Assembly: GCF_013283795.1 (NCBI RefSeq)
Contig: NZ_JABSOD010000011.1
Span: 1 to 64,000 of the forward strand
From: Rheinheimera lutimaris
Lineage (GTDB): Bacteria; Pseudomonadota; Gammaproteobacteria; Enterobacterales; Alteromonadaceae
DNA length: 64,000 bases
Direction of reading: 5' to 3'
Notes under the pieces: generated by a model
The model's input: the letters and a program-made list of their open reading frames with translations, nothing else
Told to the model about the DNA's origin: nothing
The model's database searches: none
Made by a program: the position numbers and the translations under genes
In this document: piece after piece, positions 56,926-64,000 of the stretch
How the letters are laid out: each line of letters opens with the position of its first letter
Position numbering within the stretch: the stretch's first letter is position 1

Positions 56926-57011
56926 AACTGAATCCCTGTGTTTCAGCTATTATCCGCTAACCTATTCAGTATAGGTCAGCTTGTTCCAGCGTAAAGCTTT
57001 CACTTTTCCTG

Positions 57012-57040
57012 AAAAAAAGCCCGGCATAAATACCGGGCTA
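57012..57040 (-). terminator. terminator after the large subtilase
   Basis: AGCCCGG and CCGGGCT form a 7-bp stem; on the minus strand it is followed by a run of seven T. It lies 19 bp past the subtilase stop. Confidence 0.85.
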
Positions 57041-57058
57041 TTCAGTGCACTCCAGCTG

Positions 57059-60000
57059 TTAGTTGGCAGTAATCTCCAGCAAACTGCTGGCTTGTTCGTT
57101 ACCATCGGCATCTTTAAACGACATCACACCCAGGTAAGGAAACGGACTGGCAGTAAGACCGGTAGTAATCACCGTCACGTTGTTTGCGCGGCCTGTTATG
57201 GCCCGCATACTTGCAGCGACACGACTGTTACCTTCATTGGCGTTCACCACCCAAACCGGCATAGTGTAGTTGGCTTGCTCCGCACCAAACAGCGAATAGC
57301 CATGTACAAACACCAGATAGAAGTCACCGGCTGCACCATTGGCTGCCGGCGCAGGGTCGCGTAAGCTTACCTCCTCATAACCACCCTCATTAGCAGAAGA
57401 ACCTACCGCAGAGCAAGACAGAGCAATACAACGATAAACAAACATATCCAGATCGGCACCCGGCACATCAGCCAGTTCTTCATACAGGCTGAAACGCACC
57501 ATGCGGGTGCCTTCCGGTACCAGGAACGTATGGAAGCCCAAACCCGGCTCATTAAACACAAAAGTACTGTCGGCATCTTGTGCTACCACGCCGGAAGAAC
57601 CAAAGGGTGCAGTCAAGCCCAACATAGTGGTGCTGGTTAAACCGCTGTAGTTCATGGTTACCGGGAAGCTGACGCGTCCGCCTCTCGCAGCTACCGAACC
57701 ATTTACTTCAGCCGGCGCGACGATCTGTTTTGGCGGCACTACTTTAACGGCAATAGGACTACGCACAGTATGCACACCGTCAGACCAGGTTATAGCACCA
57801 AACACCCACTGATCCATCACCGCTCCCTGGGTTGGGGTAAAGATCAGGCTATAAGGCACAGTAGCATTTGCAGGTACCGACAAGGTATTGCCACCGCCAT
57901 TGGTAACCACTGACACATTCACACCGGCAGGTGCTTCAATGCTGGCGGTATATACAGAAGCAGAACCACTTACGTCCATCACCCGACGTTGCAGTGTTTC
58001 CTCTCCCGACAGCTCAGCAATTGCCATAGACGGCAGGTTTAACTGGCTGGCATCGATATTATAATTGGCGGCGACAAAAGCATCACAGGAAAAACCGCTG
58101 GCTGTTTGCACAAAGCCTGTTTCACCGATACCACACAGGAAGGCAAAATACTCTAAGTTAGAAATAGGGTAAGTTAAACCAGGATTAACCGCACTGTTAG
58201 GCACAGCATGGCCGGCACCAAAATCAAACGGATCTGCAGCAGTTAATCCATTCTCTTTGGTCAGGTTTTGTCTGGCGGTAGTCATAATGGCGGATTTAAT
58301 CATTGCCGCAGACCAGCCTGGGTTCACTTCTTTTACCAACGCAGCAATACCGGCAATATGCGGGCTCGACATAGACGTACCCTGCAGGTAGGTAAAGCTG
58401 GTACCCGGCGCACCAAACAACGTTTGCGCAGACGCAGCGGCGAGGATTTTCACCCCGGGTGCCGTAATATCCGGTTTAATAATATCTAAGGTATTCAGGT
58501 TAGGACCGCGGGAAGAAAACCCGGCCATCAGGTTACCGACTTCAACCACATCGTCAACAAACACCGATGGGCTCATTTTTACCGCAACCATGCCACCGCC
58601 ACTTACTTCAGCATTAAGCGCACTGCCGGCGGCCAAAGTGGTCATTACCGCAGGAAAGTTAAAACTACCGGTACCGCCCATAGCAATAGGCGCTGCGGCG
58701 GAGTTATTATACATAATAACCCCGGCAACACCGGCGGCTTGCGCATTGGCCAGTTTAATATCAAACCCGCAATTACCACGCTGCATCAGGGCAAACTTAC
58801 CAGCCAGTTCTGCCGCGTTATCCAGTGCAGTACAAGCTTCAAGCGGAGAGGCTACCACCACGTCTGCGGTAACATCGCCGGTTTCGCTCAGCGGTATAGT
58901 GGTAACTGCCTCTATCGCCTGATAGACGCCCTGTAGTGGCCCGGCTAATACTTCAATACCGTTAGACACACTGGTTCCGCTATAGGTTGAAGCTGCGACT
59001 GTTGTTACCCAGGGAGCCGGCGTGCCTATGGTACTGGCTGTTGGTCCGTTATTGCCGGCAGACACCGCGACAAAAACACCGGCCTGCGCCGCCCGCAATT
59101 TCGCTGCCGCTTGTGGCGTAGTGATATTGGTTAAGCTACCGCTGATAGAATAGTTAATAACATCAACGCCATCGGCTACAGCCTGATCAATTGCCGCCAT
59201 GGTATCACCACCAAAACAGCCGCGCTCCGGCTGACCCTGCGGGTTGGTGTAGCTACTGTTCCAGCAGGCTTTATACATAGCAATACGTGCCCGTGGTGCT
59301 ATACCGGACACAGTTGCCACTTCAGTGCCGTTCAACACTGCGGTAACACCTTCATTACCGCCGGCAGTAGAGGCAACGTGAGTACCATGGTTATCAGCAT
59401 CCCGTGGTGAAACAAACTCACCGGGCTGCAGCTGATACACGCTTTCGAAAGACTCTTTATAGTAACGGGCACCAATCAATTTATTATTACAACTGAAAGC
59501 GGCGTCTTCACCGCTGTCACAGGTACCGGCCCAACCGGGCAAAGGCCCGTAAGAACCGTCATCAGCAAAACTGGGGTGTTCCGGCCAAATACCGCTGTCT
59601 ACCACACCGATTACCACGCCCTCTCCTTTGATACCCTGCACATGCAGGCCATCAGGTCCGGTGGTCAGCCCGAGAAAAGCCGGTGTATTTGATGTAGTCA
59701 GTTGCTGCGCTTCGTCACGCCATACGCCGGCCACATTAGGATGATTACGTAATGCTTCGGCCTGGGCTGCAGTCATTTTCGCGGAAAAGCCATTAAAGGT
59801 ATGTGTGTAAGAATACATTACCTTGCCGCTGCCGCTTTGTGCTGCCAACTGTTGATGAAAGTGTTTTAAGCCATTGGTATAGCTCTGCATGCGGGCGGAG
59901 GCAGCATTGTACCGGTTAAGGCCGACAGCAACAGATTGTGCCGCTGGCAACAACTCACCAAACTCTTCGGCTTTTTCTACACCGCTTTTACCCTTAACCT

Positions 60001-60160
60001 GCACGATATAAGGTACTGCTGCAGTATCTTCACCGGCTTGCTGCAGCGCGGTGCGGTCAATTTCTACCTGGTAATTATTGGCCATCGCACCGGTGTGAAA
60101 CCCGGTGATAGCGAGCGTAACGGCACAGGCCGTTGCAGACATAAAATTGTTACGTGGCAT
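57059..60160 (-). CDS. large secreted S8 serine peptidase with PA domain
   Basis: Subtilase of 1033 residues. Signal peptide to about residue 27, I9-type propeptide (about 48-150, VMYSYTHTFNGFSAKMT), catalytic domain with Asp188 (IGVVDSGIWPEHPSF), His258 (DNHGTHVAST), oxyanion Asn370 and Ser596 (GTSMSSPHIAG). A PA domain is inserted at about 425-525 (GKFALMQRGNCGFDIKLANAQ). A C-terminal fibronectin-III-like domain and a PPC-like region follow. The layout resembles plant-type subtilases and secreted proteases of marine Alteromonadales. GGAG precedes the ATG. Extracellular protein degradation is the likely role. Confidence 0.93.
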   Translation of the reverse strand: MPRNNFMSATACAVTLAITGFHTGAMANNYQVEIDRTALQQAGEDTAAVPYIVQVKGKSGVEKAEEFGELLPAAQSVAVGLNRYNAASARMQSYTNGLKHFHQQLAAQSGSGKVMYSYTHTFNGFSAKMTAAQAEALRNHPNVAGVWRDEAQQLTTSNTPAFLGLTTGPDGLHVQGIKGEGVVIGVVDSGIWPEHPSFADDGSYGPLPGWAGTCDSGEDAAFSCNNKLIGARYYKESFESVYQLQPGEFVSPRDADNHGTHVASTAGGNEGVTAVLNGTEVATVSGIAPRARIAMYKACWNSSYTNPQGQPERGCFGGDTMAAIDQAVADGVDVINYSISGSLTNITTPQAAAKLRAAQAGVFVAVSAGNNGPTASTIGTPAPWVTTVAASTYSGTSVSNGIEVLAGPLQGVYQAIEAVTTIPLSETGDVTADVVVASPLEACTALDNAAELAGKFALMQRGNCGFDIKLANAQAAGVAGVIMYNNSAAAPIAMGGTGSFNFPAVMTTLAAGSALNAEVSGGGMVAVKMSPSVFVDDVVEVGNLMAGFSSRGPNLNTLDIIKPDITAPGVKILAAASAQTLFGAPGTSFTYLQGTSMSSPHIAGIAALVKEVNPGWSAAMIKSAIMTTARQNLTKENGLTAADPFDFGAGHAVPNSAVNPGLTYPISNLEYFAFLCGIGETGFVQTASGFSCDAFVAANYNIDASQLNLPSMAIAELSGEETLQRRVMDVSGSASVYTASIEAPAGVNVSVVTNGGGNTLSVPANATVPYSLIFTPTQGAVMDQWVFGAITWSDGVHTVRSPIAVKVVPPKQIVAPAEVNGSVAARGGRVSFPVTMNYSGLTSTTMLGLTAPFGSSGVVAQDADSTFVFNEPGLGFHTFLVPEGTRMVRFSLYEELADVPGADLDMFVYRCIALSCSAVGSSANEGGYEEVSLRDPAPAANGAAGDFYLVFVHGYSLFGAEQANYTMPVWVVNANEGNSRVAASMRAITGRANNVTVITTGLTASPFPYLGVMSFKDADGNEQASSLLEITAN

Positions 60161-60365
60161 TTTGTATCTCCGTTTATTGTTTTGTCTCGCCGCAATATTC
60201 TTGTTGCTGCGGCAAACATAGCGCCAACAACTGTATAAAATTCAGACAGCCAGTTATTCAGCAAAAGCACGGTTATCGCCCCATATCACAGCATTAGCTT
60301 AATGCTGTGCTGAAGGTTGGCGTACAGGCGAGCCGGCAGGTTGCAAAAAAAACTGACAATGCCAG

Positions 60366-60905
60366 CTAAACCATATTTTGACGGCGCTGACGTAACAATA
60401 AGCCTCCTGCTGAGGCAAACAGTAGCCATAGAGTGGCCGGAGCGGATACAACTGAAGCCTGGCCCGGGCTAAAGACGTCTGACACAGTTAACTCACCGCT
60501 GGCAAAATCAAACATGGTAAACTGCGGCGGAAGGCTCTGGTTATTCAGATCGAAGAAGCCCTGAAACGCCATGGTCATGCCAACATCGGTAACATCAAAG
60601 CTGAGGTACTCGAGGCCGGCATACAGGTCTTCCGGGTTAAAGCCGACACTGACAAAGAAAAAGCTGGTGTCTATTTCAAGACCGAACAGGGTGAAACTTT
60701 CCCAAGCCAGCAAGTCGCCGGTACCCGGGAACCATTCATCAACGTTGTCAGTATCAAAACTGATAGCACCAATACTAATGATGTCGCCACCGGCATCTTC
60801 AGCAAAAAATTCTTGCGTCAGTATCGGGCCGGCCTGCACCGGCTGCGATAAAGTGACAACACTGAGGAACATTAAAGACAAAGCGATAAGGATGGACTTC
60901 AACAT
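60366..60905 (-). CDS. small exported protein with PEP-CTERM-like tail
   Basis: Protein of 179 residues with a signal peptide (cleavage near VQAG) and an acidic, aromatic-rich beta-type body without recognised domains. The C-terminus has the tripartite sorting layout: a short SAPATLW motif, a hydrophobic helix and a basic end (LLLRQRRQ). VSAPA is a frequent variant of the VPEP motif in PEP-CTERM proteins, which an exosortase processes. No exosortase gene is in the window. Function unknown. Confidence 0.72.
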   Translation of the reverse strand: MLKSILIALSLMFLSVVTLSQPVQAGPILTQEFFAEDAGGDIISIGAISFDTDNVDEWFPGTGDLLAWESFTLFGLEIDTSFFFVSVGFNPEDLYAGLEYLSFDVTDVGMTMAFQGFFDLNNQSLPPQFTMFDFASGELTVSDVFSPGQASVVSAPATLWLLFASAGGLLLRQRRQNMV

Positions 60906-61072
60906 GGATTACCTCTTAATTTTGTTATTAATTATGTGATCTGCAATTGCTTGCACATCAGGCAATGCATAAAGCAATCCAATTGTTAAAACCAATATAA
61001 ATCAAAATCTTATAAAATATTTTTGAATCTGAAGATTAGCTTTTACAGTTGGCTGTATAAAAAGCAGACAAT

Positions 61073-61099
61073 AAAAAAGGCGAACCTGAGTTCGCCTTT
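61073..61099 (-). terminator. terminator after tdh
   Basis: AAAGGCGAAC and GTTCGCCTTT form a 10-bp stem with a four-base loop; on the minus strand it is followed by TTTATTG. It lies 33 bp past the tdh stop. Confidence 0.9.
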
Positions 61100-61131
61100 C
61101 CTGAATTTGCCTTGTTATTACAGCTCAGTGA

Positions 61132-62157
61132 TTATGACCAGTTCAATACCACTTTACCGGACTGGCCTGAACACATAATGTCGAAACCTTCCTGAAACCG
61201 CTCCATCGGCAACTCGTGCGTTACCATGGGTGTTAAATCCAGCCCGGACTGAATTAAACTGGCCATTTTGTACCAGGTTTCAAACATTTCGCGGCCGTAA
61301 ATGCCTTTGATCACCAGGCCTTTAAAGATCACTTTGTTCCAATCTACCGCCATATCCGACGGTGGAATACCCAGCATGGCAATTTTACCGCCGTGGTTCA
61401 TGGTATCCAGCATGCTGCGAAACGCTGCCGGCACACCGGACATTTCCAGGCCCACGTCAAAGCCCTCTGTCATGCCCAACTCTTTCATCACGTCTTTTAA
61501 ATTTTGTTTGCTGACATCCACCGCGCGGGTGGCACCCATTTTCAGCGCCAGTTCCAGCCGGTAAGGGTTCACGTCGGTTATTACCACATGACGGGCACCA
61601 ACATGTCGTGCCACGGCTGCAGCCATAATGCCGATAGGGCCGGCACCGGTAATCAGTACATCCTCACCGACTAAATCAAACGATAGCGCGGTATGCACCG
61701 CATTACCGAACGGGTCGAAAATAGCCGCGATATTATCCGGAATATTATCCGCCAGTTTAAAAGCGTTATAGGCAGGAATAACCAGATATTCAGCAAAAGA
61801 GCCGGCGCGGTTTACGCCAACGCCTGTGGTGTTGCGGCATAAATGTACACGGCCGGCGCGGCAGTTACGACAATGACCACAGGTGATATGGCCTTCGCCC
61901 GATACCCGATCGCCAACACTAAAGCCGCGCACTTCCGAACCCATACCCTCGATAACACCGACATATTCGTGGCCTACCACCATGCCATGCGGAATGGTGT
62001 TTTGCGCCCACTCATCCCATTTGTAAATATGCACGTCGGTGCCGCAGATGGCGGTTTTTTTGATGCGAATTAACACATCATTCGGGCCCACTTCTGGCTT
62101 TTCTACTTCAGTTTGCCAAATACCCGGTTCTGCTTTTAACTTTGCTAATGCTTTCAT
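61132..62157 (-). CDS. tdh: L-threonine 3-dehydrogenase
   Basis: Zinc-dependent alcohol-dehydrogenase-family enzyme of 341 residues that oxidises threonine to 2-amino-3-ketobutyrate with NAD+. Catalytic zinc site [17 protein letters not shown] and GHEYVG; structural zinc cysteines in [19 protein letters not shown]; nucleotide fold [19 protein letters not shown] place the start at ATG 62157 with a GGGGCG ribosome site; a GTG lies two codons upstream. It follows kbl by 15 bp. Confidence 0.97.
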   Translation of the reverse strand: MKALAKLKAEPGIWQTEVEKPEVGPNDVLIRIKKTAICGTDVHIYKWDEWAQNTIPHGMVVGHEYVGVIEGMGSEVRGFSVGDRVSGEGHITCGHCRNCRAGRVHLCRNTTGVGVNRAGSFAEYLVIPAYNAFKLADNIPDNIAAIFDPFGNAVHTALSFDLVGEDVLITGAGPIGIMAAAVARHVGARHVVITDVNPYRLELALKMGATRAVDVSKQNLKDVMKELGMTEGFDVGLEMSGVPAAFRSMLDTMNHGGKIAMLGIPPSDMAVDWNKVIFKGLVIKGIYGREMFETWYKMASLIQSGLDLTPMVTHELPMERFQEGFDIMCSGQSGKVVLNWS

Positions 62158-62172
62158 TTTCACGCCCCGCCC

Positions 62173-63369
62173 TTATGCGATCACGCCCATGTCTTTACCA
62201 ATACGGATAAAAGCAGCAATCGCTTTATCCAGTTGCTCTGTTGTATGTGCTGCTGAAATTTGAGTGCGGATGCGTGCCTGGCCTTTTGGCACTACCGGGA
62301 ACGAGAAGCCCACCACGTAGATACCTTCGACCAGCATACGTTTGGCCATTTCTGCGGCCACTTTGGCGTCGCCTAACATGACCGGAATAATGGCATGATC
62401 TTTACCGGCAAGGGTAAAGCCTGCCGCCGACATTTTTTCACGAAAGTAATTGGCGTTATCCCACAGCTTAGCCCGCAGTGCATCGCCTTGCGCCAGCATG
62501 TCCAACACTTTAATCGAAGCTGTAACAATAGACGGCGCCAACGAGTTAGAGAACAAATACGGCCGTGAGCGCTGGCGCAGCCATTCGATCACTTCTTTTT
62601 TGCCCGAGGTATAACCGCCGGATGCACCGCCCAAAGCTTTGCCCAAGGTGCCGGTAATAATATCAACGCGGTTCATCACATCGCAATATTCGTGCGTGCC
62701 ACGGCCGTTTTTGCCGACAAAGCCCACGGCGTGGCTGTCGTCAACCATCACCATAGCGCCGTATTTATCTGCCAGATCGCAAACTGATTTCAGATCGGCT
62801 ATTACGCCATCCATCGAGAACACGCCATCGGTTGCAATCAGCTTAAAGCGTGCGCCATCAGCATCAGCTTGTTTTAGCTGCGCCTCAAGCTCAGCCATAT
62901 CGTTGTTGGCGTAGCGGTAACGTTTGGCCTTACACAAGCGCACACCATCAATGATAGAGGCATGGTTTAACGCATCAGAAATTACAGCATCTTCGGCACC
63001 CAAAATGGTTTCAAACAAGCCACCGTTGGCATCAAAACAAGACGAGTACAAAATGGTGTCTTCAGTGCCTAAAAACGCACTGATATTCTGCTCTAACGTT
63101 TTATGAATATCCTGGGTGCCGCAAATAAAGCGTACCGACGCCACGCCAAAGCCATGGCTGGCTAAACCCTGCTGCGCCGCTGCGATTAGGTCGGGGTGGT
63201 TGGCCAGGCCTAAGTAGTTGTTGGCACAAAAATTCAGTACCTGATGGCCATTGACCGTAACATCAGCACTTTGTTGCGACGTAATAATACGTTCTGCTTT
63301 GTATAAACCTTCTGCTTTGACATCGTCTAGTTGTTGTTGTAGATGTTGCAGAAAAGCGCCATTGCGCAT
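62173..63369 (-). CDS. kbl: 2-amino-3-ketobutyrate CoA ligase
   Basis: PLP enzyme of 398 residues, the Kbl length, that splits 2-amino-3-ketobutyrate with CoA into glycine and acetyl-CoA. Motifs include [32 protein letters not shown] and the PLP lysine in [20 protein letters not shown]. With tdh it forms the threonine-to-glycine route; kbl is the first gene of the pair. Confidence 0.97.
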   Translation of the reverse strand: MRNGAFLQHLQQQLDDVKAEGLYKAERIITSQQSADVTVNGHQVLNFCANNYLGLANHPDLIAAAQQGLASHGFGVASVRFICGTQDIHKTLEQNISAFLGTEDTILYSSCFDANGGLFETILGAEDAVISDALNHASIIDGVRLCKAKRYRYANNDMAELEAQLKQADADGARFKLIATDGVFSMDGVIADLKSVCDLADKYGAMVMVDDSHAVGFVGKNGRGTHEYCDVMNRVDIITGTLGKALGGASGGYTSGKKEVIEWLRQRSRPYLFSNSLAPSIVTASIKVLDMLAQGDALRAKLWDNANYFREKMSAAGFTLAGKDHAIIPVMLGDAKVAAEMAKRMLVEGIYVVGFSFPVVPKGQARIRTQISAAHTTEQLDKAIAAFIRIGKDMGVIA

Positions 63370-63509
63370 AAAGCCTCCTGTTGCGGGGGTGAGGGGTTCA
63401 GAAAAACGGCGCCATTGTAAAGCTTATAGCCTGAAGCTGCAGCGCTTTTACATTAACTAAAGCGCTGTTCAGACCTGCTGTTGTAAAGTTTAGCCTACAA
63501 AGGCCGGTA

Positions 63510-64000
63510 TTAAAGCGCCAACGCCTCATAATGCTGCTGCAGCCGGGTAATACGCGGCTTAGCTTGTTCAGTGGCATAGGGCTTAAACAACAGCAGCACT
63601 TTTAACACGCCCTGATAGACACTGGCCTGGTCAATTTCTTTGTGCGGTGCCTGGGTTTTCAGGTAGCTGATCCAAAAGGTAACCAACAACTTAATGCTGT
63701 GGGCCAGATCAGTAATGTCTTCATCGTCTATACGGATCACGTCCGATTGCTTCAGCGCTTTAAGCACGGCAATAACGCGGCTTAATACACCGTGTTGTAC
63801 CTGCAAATAATCTTGTTGCAATGCAGGGTCACGCGCCAGAATATCCGGTAAATTGGCGTAAAAGAAATGAAAGCGCCACATCAGCTCAAACACCGCATCC
63901 AGATAGCACGCCAGCGCGTCCAACGCTTCCGCTTTATCCGACGGCGGCTTTATGCGGGTTTCCAGCAATTTGGCATATTCTTTAAAAATCTGCCGTACAA
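63510..64000 (-). CDS. TetR-family regulator, 5' part beyond the window
   Basis: The last 163 or so codons of a gene that enters from the right edge. The reading frame stays open to base 64000 with VRQIFKEYAKLLETR, which resembles the helix just after a TetR DNA-binding domain. The remainder is an all-helical ligand-binding domain (ALDALACYLDAVFELMWRFHFFYANLPDIL). The DNA-binding domain would lie outside the window. It is upstream of kbl on the same strand, 140 bp away; any regulatory link to kbl-tdh is speculative. Confidence 0.75.
   Translation of the reverse strand, partial: VRQIFKEYAKLLETRIKPPSDKAEALDALACYLDAVFELMWRFHFFYANLPDILARDPALQQDYLQVQHGVLSRVIAVLKALKQSDVIRIDDEDITDLAHSIKLLVTFWISYLKTQAPHKEIDQASVYQGVLKVLLLFKPYATEQAKPRITRLQQHYEALAL

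Noticed and set aside
63440-63467. Hairpin CAGCGCTTT/AAAGCGCTG between kbl and the TetR-type gene as a terminator
   Set aside because: Stem is perfect but the loop is 10 bases and no T-tract follows on the minus strand, so terminator function is not supported.

Overview
The window is a chromosomal segment of a gammaproteobacterium. Gene content and protein similarity point to the Alteromonadales/Chromatiaceae group, in the neighbourhood of Rheinheimera, Arsukibacterium or Alishewanella; this placement is my inference. Base composition looks even throughout. I see no rRNA, tRNA, CRISPR array, integrase or transposase.

Layout. 0-13.4 kb is mixed housekeeping and accessory DNA: gamma-glutamylcyclotransferase-like protein, SixA, an amidohydrolase broken by one in-frame TAG, a TauE/SafE permease, a diguanylate cyclase, a large winged-helix/STAND-NTPase/TPR membrane regulator paired with a DP-EP family protein, ferredoxin-NADP reductase, two tandem TraT-like lipoproteins, SuhB, a TraB/GumN protein and a rhodanese. 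13.5-19.2 kb is the queA-tgt-yajC-secD-secF block. 19.2-22.8 kb holds an OxyR-type regulator and a secreted subtilase. 22.9-31.9 kb holds pit with its DUF47 partner, a first phoU, a GcvR-like protein, ppk-ppx and a SulP transporter. 32-37.2 kb is a run of metabolic and exported enzymes, including Tag glycosylase.

37.3-56.2 kb is a phosphate-starvation island: phoB-phoR; a TonB-dependent receptor with a large beta-rich lipoprotein; a divergent DUF3450-TtpC-ExbB-ExbD-TonB-TPR operon; a porin; and pstS-pstC-pstA-pstB with a second phoU. 18-bp PhoB-box-like sequences (two 7-bp half-sites on an 11-bp period) lie upstream of phoB, the lipoprotein/receptor operon, the DUF3450-TonB operon, the porin (two runs of three half-sites), pstC, pstS, and also ppk-ppx 10 kb away. 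The simplest reading is one PhoB-controlled programme. It combines high-affinity Pi import (Pst), outer-membrane entry (porin), polyphosphate metabolism (Ppk/Ppx), and a dedicated energised outer-membrane route for a phosphorus-containing ligand that I cannot identify.

56.2-64 kb: a second diguanylate cyclase, a second and larger secreted subtilase, a small exported protein with a PEP-CTERM-like tail, tdh-kbl (threonine catabolism) and a TetR-type regulator cut by the right edge.
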